A stretch of DNA of 64,000 nucleotides from Elymus sibiricus (GCA_039707655.1 CM077664.1:123912485-123976484), one strand, 5' to 3'. Shown: positions 23,372-34,989, numbered from the stretch's first letter. Program-made: numbers and translations. Notes: a model not told the origin generated them from the sequence alone.

Positions 23372-23825
23372 CGACTTAGTTCGCCCCCGTTGGTCGATTT
23401 TGTGAGAGGTGGCGGGCAACTATTGTATTGGGATTTGGACGACTCCGTCATGGATTGGGCGTGGGAAGACAATGTGTGTTGGATTGGTCGAGTTTTGTGC
23501 TTGGGTACGACGACTACATACTGGGCGGTGGGCGACTCCTTGCGCACGATAGTCCTCGGCGACTTAGTCCACCCCCCGGTTAGTCGATTTTGTGGGAGGT
23601 GGCGGGCAACTACGTGTTGGGGTTTGGGCGACTCCATCATGGATTAGGAGTGCGGCGACTTAGTGTGTTGGTTTGGTCGAGTTTTTGCTTGGGTGTGACG
23701 ACTACTAGGTGGTGGGCGAGTTAGTTCGCTTCAGGTAGTTCGATTTAGTGGGGGGCGAGGCGACTATGTATTGGGGTTTGGCAAATCCGTCATGGATTAG
23801 GCATGGGCGCTACTTGATGTTTTGG
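23372..23825 (+). repeat. ~185-bp tandem repeat array, right part
   Basis: Continues the array of 14975-15771, with units carrying GTGTGTTGGATTGGTCGAG (near 23474) and GTGTGTTGGTTTGGTCGAG (near 23661), plus matching TCGATTTTGTGGGAGGTGG blocks. It degenerates near 23820. Confidence 0.8.
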
Positions 23826-24390
23826 TCATATAAGTGGAGCACCATCAGCCAATGGTGGCCTGAATCCTATGGGTTTTTTGTCCAGAACTTCCAATGTTGG
23901 GAACAAGACATAAGCCATGCATCAGTGAGACATGTAAGTTATGATTATGCAAAAACTAGGGGGGAAAAGAGAGGAAAAAGAAGGTGCAACTGCAATGTTC
24001 ATTTTGTGTTGTTGTTTTTTACTTACTGATTCACATCAACTAAGCTTTCTTGCTGCCTTGTTGAAGTGTTTGTCAATACCATTCGTGATTAATCTGCCAT
24101 TATGAAAGTATGTCTATTCACAAATAGAAAAAAATGAGTGTGGCTATAAAAAATGGTAGAAGAAAGTCAAACAGACAAAATTTAACCTGTGTGTCTAGAA
24201 AAATTACTTACAGTGACTCTCTTCCTCATCCAGACGTTTCTTTAGCTTGAACAGTCTTGCTGGGATGCCTTATTCCTCCCTTCATGATCATGCTTCTTCC
24301 TGTTATGCCTACTAACATGTGAGTCCTCGTCCTCATCGACTTGTGTTTCCTCTGGTGGTATATCTAGTTGTGAGATCAGGGTGGAATAGA
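23826..24390. other. unassigned sequence with exon-like minus-strand piece
   Basis: Mostly AT-rich and unrecognised. On the minus strand about 24375-24240 reads openly (PPEETQVDEDEDSH, RHNRKKHDHEGRNKAS) and, further down, CACTGTAAGTAA resembles a splice donor. This may be a transposon gene exon, but I cannot identify it. Confidence 0.3.
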
Positions 24391-24945
24391 CACACTAAAC
24401 CTATCTAAATTGCCTACAAAAAATGTTCAGTACTGCCCACTGTAGTCATACTGAACTTATCTAAATTGCCTACATAAAATGTTAAGTATTGTATTGCCCA
24501 TTGTAGTCATGCTAAACATATCTAACTTGCCTACAAAAAATGTTGTATTGCCCATTATAGTCATACTGAACCTATCTGAATTGCCTACAGAAAATGTTCA
24601 GTATTGCATTGCCCATTGTAGTCATGCTAAACCTATCTAACTCCCCTACAAAAATGTTGTATTGCCTGTTGTAGTCATTGTGAACCTATCTAAACTTGCC
24701 TACAGAAAACGTTCAGTGTTTCCCAATGTAGTCATACTGAACCTATATAATTTGCCTACAAAAAAGTTCAGTGTTGCCCAATGTAGTCATACTGAACCTA
24801 TCTAATTTGCCTACAAAAAATGTTCAGTGTTGCCCAATGTAGTCATACTGAACCTATCTAACTTGCCTACAAAAAACGTTTAGTGTTGCCCAATGTAGTC
24901 ATACTGAACCTATCTAATTTGCCTACAAAAAACATTCAGTGTTGT
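24391..24945 (+). repeat. ~58-bp tandem repeat array, about ten units
   Basis: GAACCTATCTAA(A/T)TTGCCTACA variants recur near 24397, 24452, 24513, 24569, 24630, 24687, 24739, 24794, 24850 and 24905. Each is followed by AAAAAATGTTCAGTGTTGCC-like and AATGTAGTCATACT-like words. The last four units are nearly identical, which suggests recent local amplification. Confidence 0.85.
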
Positions 24946-25391
24946 TGGCTATTCCTCACACGATTAATCAGTGTTTTGTTGCCCCCCCCCCCTCCCATGC
25001 TTTGGGTGCTGGAAGCTGTGCTTCTGAAATCCCTCCTCGAATCTAGCGGGGGATGAATAGCAGATTGAGAACGAATAAAGATATCTCTAAAAATTTAGAA
25101 CAAAAAATCCCAGAAAATTGATACGAAATCCCCCCCCCCCAAAAATGCAGGATCGAACCCTATCTTCCTACGTGATTAGGTTGTGAGATTTCCACCAGTT
25201 TACCCCACGCCATTCCCACCTTCGATTTGGTCCCGAGATATCCATGGTGCCACCGCAACGACAAACGCCCGTCTACCTTGCAAATACGGGAATGAGTGCT
25301 CAGAGCAGGGGGTGGTTTGTGTGACTAACCTCAGTGCGCCTCGCCGTCCCTCCGATTCATTGACTCTCCTCGTTGCCGGTGACTCGCCCCT
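24946..25391. other. unassigned, with poly-C tracts
   Basis: Contains two C-runs (around 24981 and 25130) and a GC-rich, possibly genic end (25200-25390). It would join the GC-rich sequence at 28832 if the solo LTR were removed. No recognisable protein. Confidence 0.3.
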
Positions 25392-28300
25392 TGTGACGCC
25401 CTCGTTTATAATCATGCACTAACCATAGACGCATCATGCACGATCATGAACGGTGACCCACGTTAATATCACAACACAACTCTATGACACAAATTAAACA
25501 AAGAAACATTATATTACAAGCCAGGCCATGAGGACCCATAATACATCAGTCATGAAAACAAATATTATCTGGGTACAGACATAGTTAGGCAAGTTTTGCC
25601 TTAAGAAGGCTTAGCAAAACAACGACACTAGATCGAAAGGCAATGCCTCCTGCCTGGGACCTTCGGACTACTCCTAGTCGTCGGTCTCCATGTAGTAAAC
25701 ATCGTCGGGGTAACCTACATCCGCGGTGCTACCAGCTGTTGCAGCAACCAGGTCGAATGAAAAGGGTAGCAAAGCAACGATGAGTATTCACCCAAAGTAC
25801 TCGCAAGACTTACATCAGATCTATACTAGATATGCATCGGTATCAAAGGAATGGGGTAATATATGTGGACTAAACTGCAGAAATGCCAGAATAAGGGGGA
25901 GAAGCTCATCCTATCGAAGACTACATCTTTCAGCAGTAGAAGAGAGGAGCGTATATGGTTTCAACTTGCACATTCATATAGCAATAATCCTGCCCAGAGA
26001 TCCTGTCCTCGTCACCCTATGAGACAACGATCTCCGGGGGTATCTGTCTGTTATCTGGGTGTGTTTTATCAAGTATCCGGTTTTAGTTGTAAGAGGTCGG
26101 GATACAACTCCAAGTCGTCCTCTTACCGTGGACACGGCTATTCGAATAGATTACTTCCCTGCAGGGGTGCACCACATTTCCCGATACGCTCGATTACCTC
26201 TGGCCAGACACACTTTTCTGGGTAATGCCCGGCCTCGGATAATTGAAATGACGTAGTCCTACCTAGGCTCTCTAGAGAGGTCAGCACGCCGGTCTACATC
26301 CTAAGCGCGAAGGGGTCAAGGGCCAATCACCCTAAGCACTCCTGCGTGTTGCGAGGACGGCCGGGACCAAACCCACCTCAGTATCCAGGCATAACCAGCT
26401 CACCCGGGCGCGTGACGCTCAACTATGACGTCTAATAGAGCTTTCGAGAGAATCGTACGATGTCGAGGGCCCCATAAACCATTATCCCACGCAGCGGTTA
26501 GTGCGTATATGCCAGTGGCAGTCTCAGATCAAATACACCGAACTCGTTAAGCGTGTTATTGTTAAATAACCGCGGACAACGACCAGGGACCAGGCCCACC
26601 TCTCTCCTAGGTTGTCTCTACCTGCCCTGTCGTTCCGCCACAAGGAATCACTCGGGACTGTCGGGAACCCAGGCCCATCACTACCTGGATGGAACCACCT
26701 GTCCCTTCAGCCCCAAGTCCGAACAGTATCATAAGTATTGTAGTAGTATATAGTATATCCATGATCATCGCTCGAAGGGATCACGGCCCGATAATATAGC
26801 ATGGCAAACGGACAAGGATGTAGGGCCACTCATGAGACTCTATCATAACTATACTAAGCATAGTAGGATTGCAAGTAAAGTATCAACAACAGTTTAACAA
26901 AGACAGGCTATGCAACAGAATAGGATCTACCGATAAAGTAGCAACTGAATCGACTCTCTAATGAAAGAAGTAGAGGGAAAGAATAGGCGATATCGGAATG
27001 ATCAAGAGGGTTTTGCTTGCCTGGAAGCTATGCCGAGAAAGAAGGGTCGTCGACGGCGTAGTCGTACTCGGGGGCAGCGGCAGTCTCGGAGTCTATCGAA
27101 AGAATAGAGGAGAGGGGGGAAACAGATAAATAACGGGCATACAAATGCAACACAGATGCATGTCATGAAAATGTGTGATGATGATATGCTCTAATGCATC
27201 ACTAAACATTTCAAAAGAAGAGGGAAAACATTTGGCAATGTTTTCCCAGCTCTAGGTATTATTCGGTCAGATGATCCTAATGCAAAATGTCTAGATTCAT
27301 TATGTTAGGGAGGTCTAACAGGTATGTGGATGGCATATTCAGATTCTTCATATTTTTCTGATCAACTTTCATATATAAAATATTTTCATCCGAGTTACGG
27401 TTTATTTTATATGAATTTCCAAAGTTTATTGCATTTTTTGAAATTTATTTAATTCGAATTTAAACAGTAAAATACTAAGTGCACCCAGCTGTGGGCTAGC
27501 TACAGAGGCTGACTGGTGGGCCTGGTCAACTGCTGACTCAGCAGTTGACTTGTCAATGTGTTGACTGGTCAAAGTGTTGACTTGGTCCACCTATCATAGA
27601 CTGTAGTTTTAACCAGAGGTTTATTTAGATAGTTTAACTAAATGTGACCTACATGCCATAGACTATAGACTAACCTAACCACTAATTAACCCCTAACTAA
27701 AAGGCAATTAGCCCTAAACTAATTGGGCTAGCCCACCGGCAGTGAGCCAGCCGGCCACACACGCACACACACCACACAGCACAAGCTAGCCATGGCTAGC
27801 ATGCACGGGCACAAGGCCACGGCCGCCATGGCCAGCAGCAGCAGTAGGCAGCGGGCGGCTGGCGGCAGCTGCGGCAGCGGCGCAGCGCAGCAGCAGGCAG
27901 CAGCGATGCAGTAGCAGCGCAGCAACAGGTAGCAAGGGAGCGCAGCGGGGGACGACTGCGGGCTGGCGGGCAGGGGCGCACGGGGAGCAGCGGCGGGCGC
28001 GGCCAGGACGCGGCGAGGCACGCGCGGGCTGGCGCGGGGCGCGCGGGGCTGGGCAGGAGCAGGCATACGCGTGCGGGTGGGCGCGGAGCTCCGGCCATGG
28101 TGGAACCAGCGGCTAGAGCACGGGTGCGAGCAAGAGAATTTAGGGAAAAGGAAGAGGGGCTCACATCGAGCGTGTAGATGTGCAAAGCGGTCTCGGGGAG
28201 GCTCCGGTGAGGTCGAAACACAGACGAACGCCGGCGGTGCTCGAGGATGAAGACGACGGCGATCCGGTGCTGCAGGGGCTCCGAGCTTGATCTAGTGGGC

Positions 28301-28831
28301 GAGGAAGACGAAGCAGACGACGGCTTAGTGGGCTGGGCTGAGTACTGTGCTACTGAAGCCCAGTTGAATAGTCACAGATTTTTCTTTTATTCTTTTCCTT
28401 TTCTGTTTTATTCTTTCTCTACTGTTTTGCATTTAAATTTAATAATAATGATTATTGTTGAACTTTATATTTAGAAAATAAATAGTAGGCAACCTATTGA
28501 GCTAGCACACAGAGTTTCAAATTATTTTGAAATGTTTAATTATTTATTTAAATTGAAATGGTTAATTTAAATGTTGTTGGCTCTGTTTTAAATAGGTTAA
28601 GGGCATTTAGTTATTTCAAATTATGTTTGTTCCTGCATGAAAATTACTTAGTGATTATTTGCAACTCAACCAACACTTTTGTTTCACTGTTTGAAGAAAT
28701 AATAATTTAACTTGCAATTTAAATTTGAATTTGACTTTGATTTTTATCAAGTGGCAATTTGGCTTAGTAAAACATGATGACATGACTTTATTAGCAAGGG
28801 ATCACTGTAGCTTTACATTTGGGGTGTTACA
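25392..28831 (-). mobile_element. solo LTR of the large Gypsy-type family
   Basis: Starts TGTGACGCC, ends GGGGTGTTACA; 3440 bp. Flanks are CCCCT (25387-25391) and CCACT (28832-28836), a target duplication with one mismatch. No internal domain is attached on either side, so it is probably a solo LTR made by recombination between two LTRs. Inverse orientation to the copy at 1-2602. It includes a low-complexity Ala/Pro/GCA-rich part at 27780-28240 that makes spurious ORFs. Confidence 0.75.
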
Positions 28832-29248
28832 CCACTTCTCCTCTTCCTCTTCTCCGTCACGCGCGCCAGGTCCCCCAGCCCGCGCCACGCCGGTCCGCAG
28901 AAATAGCGCGCCTCTGGGTGCTTCGTTTGCACGACCACCACTACCTCTCCTCTCCTCATGCCGCTCCCTGTCGCTGGAGGCTCGTGGAGACCCCGCTTGA
29001 AGAAATCACGGGGTGGATTGCGTCGCCCCTGGAGGAACAGAGAGGATGAGGCCGGAGGTGAGAGGTGGAATGCGGTGGGCGAGTCACGACAAATTGGCGT
29101 TTCTCCTCCTCTCTCCTGCCAATCCAACCTGTCGTTATTCCCCTCCACGTGGCGCGATCACGCACGCTGCGGGGCGATGGATGGCACAGGCTCGGCCGCT
29201 CGCAAGCGCTAGATAGCGCGTGCTCGCCGCCTAGCAATTGGGATTAAA
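28832..29248. other. GC-rich unassigned sequence
   Basis: GC-rich with several short overlapping frames but no recognisable domain. Its composition resembles a grass 5' exon or promoter. The left half of the same locus may be 25200-25391, across the solo LTR. Confidence 0.3.
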
Positions 29249-29263
29249 AAATACCCTCAAACT

Positions 29264-29420
29264 TTTTTTTTCGAGAGTACGCCAATGGTGTACCATATTT
29301 GTGTAGAAGGCGGAGAGTTTTAGTTACAAGAAGCCGTCAACGAGTGCGAACACCCATGACGACACACCGACACCAACACACTACACATAGCCTACTCTCT
29401 CACAAAAGGATCTAAACCTC
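29264..29420 (-). mobile_element. 5'-truncated LINE (or SINE) 3' end
   Basis: A poly-T stretch (29263-29271) followed by CGAGAGTACGCCAATGGTGT marks a minus-strand 3' tail. The insert is bounded by a 15-bp direct repeat AAATACCCTCAAACT at 29249-29263 and 29421-29435, the kind of long target duplication left by LINE machinery. Confidence 0.75.
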
Positions 29421-29605
29421 AAATACCCTCAAACTTATTATCATTATCAAAGCTATAAACTTCGCAAGTTGATGTGCCACCTCATTGGTCCGCGTATTAA
29501 TCTTAGCCAGCTTAAAATTCTGAAGAAGTTTAGTGATGGATAAAACTTCCTTCTTCAAATGAAGAGTTAGTTCCCCTGCGTTGTTTTACATCGTAAGTTT
29601 GTTTA

Positions 29606-29856
29606 GAGCATGGTTAATAATATAGCCAAGAACCGGCTATATGAAGTTGCAACATCACTTATAGCCAACCTAATAACCCACTATATCATTAATATATGAC
29701 CCACATCTTTCTCTCAGAAAAGTGTTGGAGCTCGTGCTACAGCTGGCTGTAAGTTTGTAGTCCGCTTTTTTTTCTCTCTCCTCTCTCCTTCAACTAGGTA
29801 CAAATCTGACGTGACACATCTTATAACCTGCCTACGTCAGTCTATTGTACTTGTTC
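29606..29856. mobile_element. Tourist/Harbinger-like MITE
   Basis: 251 bp with imperfect terminal inverted repeats (GAGCATGGTTAATA against GAACAAGTACAATA) and a TTA duplication at 29603-29605 and 29857-29859, the target signature of the PIF/Harbinger superfamily. No coding sequence. Confidence 0.75.
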
Positions 29857-29951
29857 TTAGAGACCGGCTAGGTGTCAATCGACTGAAAATCATATTTCGG
29901 TCGGTCATCTTTTTTGTGTGTGCGAATGCCTAAGGCGGGCCGCAGCTATGT

Positions 29952-30036
29952 CACCACGCCCTACTACTGGCTTGCAATTTGCAGAGCCCAACAGACCACG
30001 CCCTGCTACTCGCTTGCAATTTACAGAACGCAACAC
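29952..30036. repeat. 43-bp tandem duplication
   Basis: ACCACGCCCT(A/G)CTACT(G/C)GCTT followed by GCAATTT(G/A)CAGA occurs twice in a row. Confidence 0.65.
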
Positions 30037-30065
30037 TCAACAAGAGAGAAAGCGTGAGGAGAGAG

Positions 30066-30245
30066 AGAGCTTGTGAGAGAGACAGTGTTGTGTACATGCA
30101 TGTCAGGGAGATTAAATGAGAGCTGTGAGAGGAGATTTGTGCTGGGTGCACGCATGCCAGAGAAAAATATAATGAGAACAAAAGGTCGTGAGAGACACTC
30201 TGATGTGTGCGCATGGCAGAGAAATTTTATGAGAGAGAATGAGAG
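30066..30245 (+). repeat. ~60-bp degenerate tandem repeat, three units
   Basis: Each unit has GTGAGAG(A/G), then a TGTG(T/C)GCATG(C/G)-like word, then CAGAGA and TATGAGA-like words. The copies are diverged. Function unknown. Confidence 0.45.
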
Positions 30246-30389
30246 TCGTAGTGTTTTGACTTTAGCGGTTCACATGAAAACAAAACAAATTAGCTCTGTC
30301 AACATTTGCTACAGTACCTGCAGTGAGAAATAACGCTGACAATTAGAGAAAATGACCTGGAAAAAGTCTGGCATGAGTCTTTCTCAAAA

Positions 30390-32440
30390 CTAATAATGAA
30401 AAAAATTCACAGAAATTACGTTTTTTTTACAATATGCACTAATAAGCATATAATAGTGATTTTTTAAAAGGAAGTTTGCTAAGAAGAAATTGTTAGTGGC
30501 ATTGTTATTACTTTTAAAGAAGAAGATAAAATAAAATAAAACTAAAACTAAAACAAAAACAAAATGTTGAAGTTTTCTAAGGAAAAGTGAATTAGTGGCA
30601 TTAGTATTACCTTTTAAGAAGAAAGAAAATGAAGGAAAAATAATTATATAATAATGAAATCTTACATTTCATTGTTTCATTTTCTTTCTTGCATACAATT
30701 TACACATAAATTACACTTTTTAATACTATGCAAGAATAATCATATAATAGCAAAATCTTAGAAAAAAAATGAAGTTTCCATGTTGTGGCATTGGTATTAT
30801 CCTTAAAGAAGAAAGAAAATGAAACAAAACAAAAACAAAAACAAAATAATAAAGTTTTATATGGAATGAATTAGTGGCATTGGTATTACCATTTAAGAAC
30901 AAAAAACATAATGACAAAATTTGCACATAATTTACACATAAATTGTGCTTTTTTATAATATGCAAGAATAAGCATAACATAGTGGAATTTCGAAATAATG
31001 AAGTTCCATAAGAAGGAAAGAATTTAGTGGCAGTTGTATTACCCTTAAAGAAGAAAGAAAATGAAACAAAAACAAAATAATGGAGTTTCTAAGAAAGAAT
31101 GAATTAGTGGCATTGGTATTACCCTTTAAGAAGAAAATGAAAATGTGTTTTTAAAAAATGCCAGAATTTGCACATAATATACACGGAAATTGTGCTTTTT
31201 TATAATATGCAAGGATGATCATATAATAGTGGAATCTTAGAAAAAAAGAAGTTCCATCTGAAGAAATGAATTTGGTGGCACTGGTATTAGCCTTAAAGAA
31301 GAAAGGAAAGGAAACGAAAACAAAAACAAAATAATGAAGTTTTCTATGTAAGAATGAATTAGTGACATTGGTATTACCCTTTAAGAAGAAAGAAAACAAA
31401 AAAAAACAATAATGGCAAGATTGCTCACAATTTACACATAAATTGTGCTTTTTAATAATGTGCAAGAATAAGCATAACATAGTGGAATTTCAAAATAATT
31501 AAGTTCTCTAAGAAGGAAAGAATTTAATGCCATTGGTATTACCCTTAAATATGAAAGAAAATGAAATGAAAACAAAATAATGAAGTTTTCTAAGCAAGAA
31601 TTAATTTGTGGGATTGGTATTACCCTTTCAGAAGAAAAAAAGAAAAAAAATGACAAAATTTGCACACAATTTACATACAAACTGCGTTTTTTTTATAATA
31701 TGCAAGAGTAAGCATATAATTGTGGAATTTAATAGAAATGAGTTTCCTAAAAAGGAATGAATTTAGTGGCATTGGTATTATCTATAAAGGAAAAGAAACA
31801 AAAATAAAATTATGAAGTTTTCTAAGAAATAATGAATTAGTGGCATTGGTATTATCCATTAAAAACAAAAAAACATAAAATATGATGATCGAATTTGCAC
31901 ACAATTTACACGGAAATTGTGCTATTTTATAATATGCAAGAATAAGCATAACACAGTGGAATTTGGAAATAATGATGTTCCATTAAGAAGGAAAGAATTT
32001 AGTGGCATTGGTATTACCGTTAAAAACGAAAGAAAATGAAACAAACTAAAACAAAGACAAAATAATGAAATTATCTAAGAAAGAATGAATTTGTAGCATT
32101 GGTATTACCCTTTCTGAAGAAAGAAAATAAAAAATAAAGCAAATAATGACAAAAAACTGCATATAATTTACACATAAATTAAGCTATTTTTTATAATATG
32201 CAAGAATGAGCATATAGTGGTGGAATTTGAGGGAAAAAGTTTCTTAAGAAGAAATGAATTAGTGATAGTGGTACCAACTTTAAAGAAGAAAGAAAACAAA
32301 AAAAAAACTAAAACATAATTAAAAAAAATGAAGTTTTCAAAGGTAGAATGAATTAGTGGTATTTGTATTATCCTGTAAGAAGAAAAAAAATGAAAAAAAA
32401 ATCCTTCTAAAAATCACACACAACTTTGTACTTATTTAGT
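30390..32440. repeat. AT-rich ~245-bp tandem repeat array, about eight units
   Basis: ACACATAAATTGTGCTTTTT variants recur near 30409, 30705, 30935, 31182, 31433, 31673, 31908 and 32170, a mean step of about 245-250. Within each unit a second word, AATTAGTGGCATTGGTATTACCCTT, appears about twice, so the unit is itself a two-part repeat of ~120 bp. Purine-rich strands (AAAGAAGAAAGAAAATGAAAC) and TATGCAAGAATAAGCATA complete the unit. No coding frame survives. It has satellite character but is only 2 kb long. Confidence 0.85.
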
Positions 32441-32923
32441 ATGTAAGAAATAAACATATAATGGTCCGATTTTCACACTCTAATATAATTTATACATGTA
32501 TTATTTGCGTGTACACATTTAGCACTCACCCAACATCCAAAAATACGCATAAAATCGACTAAGAAAAAGAAGAAAAAAAGAAAAGAAAAAGGCATACAAA
32601 CAGAAGAAAAACAAGGAAGCATTGTTGGCTTATTAAAAACACGAGATGGGCTTCGGCCCAATAAGGAATCAACTGACCCAAAAAAAGGGCGAGTCAGAAA
32701 TATCGTCCCAAAACATGACAACAAATATAACAAGAAAAAAAGAGCATGAATCTTGAAGCAGAAATCAATGGCTCAAAAATTGACCGACCCAAATTTATTT
32801 TTCCGAGACTTACATTTAGCTAAAGTGGATTGCTTAATAAAAGAAACTTTATTTTTTGACACCATACCTCACATGATTTTTTTTAAACGAAGGCATATGC
32901 CTGGCATTAAAATGAGGCCCTTA
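32441..32923. other. unassigned AT-rich sequence
   Basis: No gene seen. A T-run followed by AAACGAAGGCATATGCCTGG near 32876-32905 resembles the 3' end of a grass LINE on the minus strand, but no target duplication was found. Confidence 0.3.
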
Positions 32924-34074
32924 GAGCATCTACAACTGGACCCCCCATACCCGCCCCAGACGCCCGGACGGGCTGCCCGGTCAGTTTCCGGACAAGTTTT
33001 GGCCACCCAACCGGGGTCCCCATAGTCGGGATAAACACCCGGACTGACCGTCACTCCCCATATCTGGCCCAAATCTGGGGTGGATATGGGGAGGCCCGGA
33101 CGCGCCCGGGCACGCCCGCCACGTCGGACTGACGGATAGGGCCCACGTGGGGACGCGAAGAGACCGCTGGTCCGACGGGCTCCTCCCCCTCTCCATGTTG
33201 CGTGTCGCCGCTCCGGCGTGCCGCCCGAGGGAGGAAGCCAGCTATTTAAGCTGGACGGCGGCAGCAGAACCCTAGTCCGTCCCATTTCTTCCTCTTTCTC
33301 CTCTCCGCCGCCGGCACTTGCACTTCCGTCCGCCGCTTGCGATGCCGAGGCGTCGGATCACCACCTGCACCATGCTCACTCCAGAGCGGAGGGTGCAGCT
33401 GCTGGAGCAGATCCAGGCGAGGCGGGCTGCTCGTTTCGTCGCCGGCCTTCCTCCGGATTAGCCGGAGCCGTCAGAGGATGAGTATGATGAGGAGGATGAG
33501 GAGCAGGAGGAGGAGGAGCAGGCGGGGGAGGAGGAGAAGTAGGAGGAGGGGGAGTAGCCGCCGGAAGCGGAGCCCATGGAGGAGGAGGCGTTGCCGGATG
33601 TGGGCTTCGCCATGGCGGGCGCGGAGGCGGAGTACGAGGCCGCCCAAGCGATGGAGATGGCGGAGCAGACCGCCATCCTCGAGTCCATCCAGAACGAGGC
33701 CTACGCCGAGGCCAACCGACAGTTCATCCGGCAAGAATAGGCGGCAACGGAAGCGCTGTTCGCCGAACTGGACGCGGAGGCGGAGGCGGAAGACGTGCGG
33801 AGCTTCCACAGGCGCAGGAGCTTCCGCAGTTGCCCGTTTACTCGGCGCCTGGCACGGAGATCGTCGAGATCTCCGACGATGAGTAGTTTTACCTATGTAC
33901 GTAGTACGTAGACTTTTATTTGCATGTGTATTATGGGTTTGAGGTATGAAGTTTGAGTTTCATGGTTGTGAAGGATGTTTTTGGTGTGGTGTCCGGTCAC
34001 TGTCTACGGACGCGCCCGGTCGCGTGCGCGGGCGTTTGGGGACCGGCTTTTGGGTATTGCGGTTGTAGATGCTC
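32924..34074 (+). mobile_element. Harbinger-like element 1, carrying a captured ORF
   Basis: 1151 bp with terminal inverted repeats GAGCATCTACAAC at both ends and TTA target duplications at 32921-32923 and 34075-34077. It has no transposase, but a TATA box (TATTTAA, 33243-33249) and a broken acidic ORF (33342-33886). It is therefore non-autonomous and gene-carrying. Confidence 0.85.
33342..33886 (+). pseudogene. broken acidic ORF in Harbinger-like element 1
   Basis: Starts at ATG 33342 (MPRRRITTCTMLTPERR, then ARRAARFVAGLPPD), meets a TAG, and continues in frame as PEPSEDEYDEEDEEQEEE with further stops. After a frameshift it ends GTEIVEISDDE-stop at 33886. A basic N-terminus with an RR-x(n)-AGLP motif is followed by Glu-rich helices and an SDDE end. 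The element at 35380-50443 has the same architecture and the related motif RRARRIEAGLP. No known domain. It may be a nuclear acidic protein, but that is inference from composition only. Confidence 0.6.
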
Positions 34075-34113
34075 TTACAGGTTCATAGTGACATAGTTAT
34101 AGCTGCAAAGAGG

Positions 34114-34286
34114 CAGTGGCGTACCTAGAGAGTGTGCCGGGTGTGCCTTGCTACACCCAGAATTTTGGGATTTTTTTTACCAGCTAGTAATAATTAGCTG
34201 ATTTTTATGGCCCATCCAGATCAATTGAAATAGACTTTAATTTTTCTAAAGTGTGCACGCCCTCCATTTTATTGAGCCCGCCACTG
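34114..34286. mobile_element. hAT-type MITE
   Basis: 173 bp with ends CAGTGGCG...CGCCACTG and a perfect 8-bp target duplication CAAAGAGG at 34106-34113 and 34287-34294. Both are signatures of the hAT superfamily. Confidence 0.88.
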
Positions 34287-34329
34287 CAAAGAGGTAAAGT
34301 TATCTTTTATATCTAAATAGTTAGCCTCT

Positions 34330-34450
34330 ACTAACCTATTTCTCTCAACATGCAAGCATGCCATCTCATCACACAACGTGCATGAAAAAGTCTCACTCCC
34401 AGTAACCTATTTCTCTAAACATGCAAGCATGCCACATCATCATGCATACA
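34330..34450. repeat. imperfect direct duplication
   Basis: AACCTATTTCTCTCAACATG followed by CAAGCATGCCATCTCATCA is repeated about 66 bases on, with a few changes. The surrounding 34295-34827 holds no recognisable gene. Confidence 0.55.
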
Positions 34451-34827
34451 TGTATGGGAATTTCAATTCTATTATGATATTTATATTTAATAAATATGAT
34501 ACAACTATACAATAATCAAGCACAAATAAGTCATATGTATTTTCAGTTCTACCTCTTATTATTACTCCAAAAATTCATGTTTCATACAGCGAATCTCATT
34601 GAAATATGTTGCAAACTATCCCGCAACAACTTGCGGGTATCATCTAGGAAGCGAAACAAACAAAGCCGCGACAGGCAAAGTATAGACCGATATACATGGC
34701 TAGTGGCAAAATACTGCGACCCAGCGCAGGCGGGACGGCCACGATGTAGTTGACGGTGGTACCTGACATGATCATTCTGTCTTGCTCTCCGATGTCGCCT
34801 GACCCATAAATGGACCTCTGAGGGCAG

Positions 34828-34899
34828 AGCAACTTCACGCAGTTCTTCGGATCGATCCGGAGGGCCGACTACTGCGCGCTACGCCACAGCTTCGTCAAC
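34828..34899 (+). pseudogene. MLO exon piece a
   Basis: Twenty-four codons with QFFGSIRRADYCALRH, typical of MLO cytoplasmic loop 2. Flanked by AG (34826-34827) and a GTAAGC donor. The upstream exon is not recognisable. Confidence 0.8.
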
Positions 34900-34989
34900 G
34901 TAAGCACCAACCAGTAAGCGGGCTTAGACCAAGTTCTTCCTTTGGCCGCTGAATTATTGGCGTAATTATATATGGTCTTGTTCTTGCTG

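Noticed and set aside
24391..24945. CRISPR-like array of repeats
   Set aside because: Plant nuclear sequence; the whole unit repeats with no unique constant-length spacers, so it is a minisatellite.
27728..28221. Two overlapping Ala/Pro/Arg-rich minus-strand ORFs
   Set aside because: Low-complexity GCA/GCG-rich part of a solo LTR; no domain, and both frames are open for compositional reasons.
25392..28831. Complete autonomous element
   Set aside because: Both ends are LTR ends and no gag or pol lies between them; length and partner copy at 1-2602 show it is a single LTR.
28819..29212. Possible MLO first exon in GC-rich sequence
   Set aside because: None of the six frames shows the MLO N-terminal motifs; only composition suggested it.
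33337..33882. 181-aa Arg/Ser-rich plus-strand ORF
   Set aside because: It is the shifted shadow of the Glu-rich captured ORF starting at 33342; GAGGAG repeats read as Arg in this frame.
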